Below, piece by piece: positions 13,164 through 13,303 of a stretch of 13,303 nucleotides of DNA; position 1 is the stretch's first letter; each line of letters begins with the position of its first letter. Origin of the DNA: Candidatus Hydrogenedentota bacterium (GTDB lineage Bacteria; Hydrogenedentota; Hydrogenedentia; Hydrogenedentales; SLHB01); the NCBI GenBank assembly GCA_007136375.1, contig SLHB01000422.1:1-13303 (forward strand). The letters run 5' to 3'. Under the pieces are notes generated by a model. That model searched no databases and had not been told where the DNA came from. It worked only from the letters and a program-made list of their open reading frames with translations. The position numbers and the translations under genes are program-made.

Positions 13164-13303
13164 TCAGTCGGCGAACTCGAGGCTGCAAACGACCGCGTGG
13201 GCGACGACGTAGATCGCGCCTTCCAGGTCCTCGACTGTGTACGAGAACTCCATCACATGCGGGTCGTGTTCATCCTTGTAGGGATACTGCCCGGGAGCTA
13301 CGG
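13164..13303 (-). CDS. C-terminal end of an unidentified protein (partial)
   Basis: A minus-strand frame is open from the right edge to a TGA at 13166-13164, about 45 codons. The visible end reads from GQYPYKDEHDPHVMEFSYTV through EDLEGAIYVVAHAVVCSLEF to AD. The IYVVAHAVVC type of segment occurs in beta-rich secreted proteins of environmental bacteria, but that is too weak for a functional name. The strong terminator 21 nt downstream supports this as the true end of a gene. The start and most of the protein lie outside the window. Confidence 0.65.
   Translation of the reverse strand, partial: VAPGQYPYKDEHDPHVMEFSYTVEDLEGAIYVVAHAVVCSLEFAD

Overview
The window is G+C-rich DNA (most third codon positions are G or C) from a bacterium. 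The gene set is an SGLT-type sodium/sugar symporter, a fucose-isomerase-like protein acting with AraB and AraD, a YciH/SUI1 homologue, a secreted gametolysin-type metalloprotease, a class II fructose-bisphosphate aldolase and a PilZ protein. It suggests a free-living, polysaccharide-degrading Gram-negative heterotroph, perhaps from the Planctomycetes/Hydrogenedentes range. That placement is inference; there is no marker gene here.

Layout. Positions 1-422 hold no assignable gene, but they contain a 157-bp repeat (93-249) and a sigma70-like promoter (266-294). Five plus-strand genes follow as one apparent operon (423-7281): FucI/AraA-like isomerase, SGLT-type symporter, ribulokinase AraB, L-ribulose-5-phosphate 4-epimerase AraD, and a secreted aldose 1-epimerase GalM. 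The operon closes with a strong hairpin (7291-7322) shared with a convergent gene. This reads as a pathway for L-arabinose: mutarotation outside the cytoplasm, Na+-coupled uptake, isomerisation to L-ribulose, phosphorylation and epimerisation to D-xylulose 5-phosphate. No sugar-responsive regulator gene lies in the window.

On the minus strand, read right to left, are pilZ (9580-9951), class II fba (8356-9402) and a DUF899 thioredoxin-fold protein (7328-8095). The first two each have their own terminator-like hairpin, so the three are probably separate units. The DUF899 protein, the PilZ protein, the SUI1 protein and the metalloprotease all look better with internal starts than with the longest reading frame; ribosome binding sites support this.

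From 9952 to 10256 a divergent intergenic region holds the second copy of the 157-bp repeat, inverted relative to the first. It lies between pilZ (minus) and a YciH/SUI1 gene (plus, 10257-10640). A nested inverted-repeat region separates SUI1 from a convergent secreted M11-type metalloprotease (10755-12815, minus). A 348-bp leader region (12816-13163) lies upstream of the protease. The window ends inside the 3' end of an unidentified minus-strand gene (13164-13303) with its own terminator hairpin.

The most unusual item is the 157-bp repeat pair. The two copies have identical length, about 83% identity without gaps, 14-bp terminal inverted repeats and conserved internal hairpins. The same end of each copy lies 16-17 bp from a predicted -35 element. 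The pattern of differences argues against protein coding.
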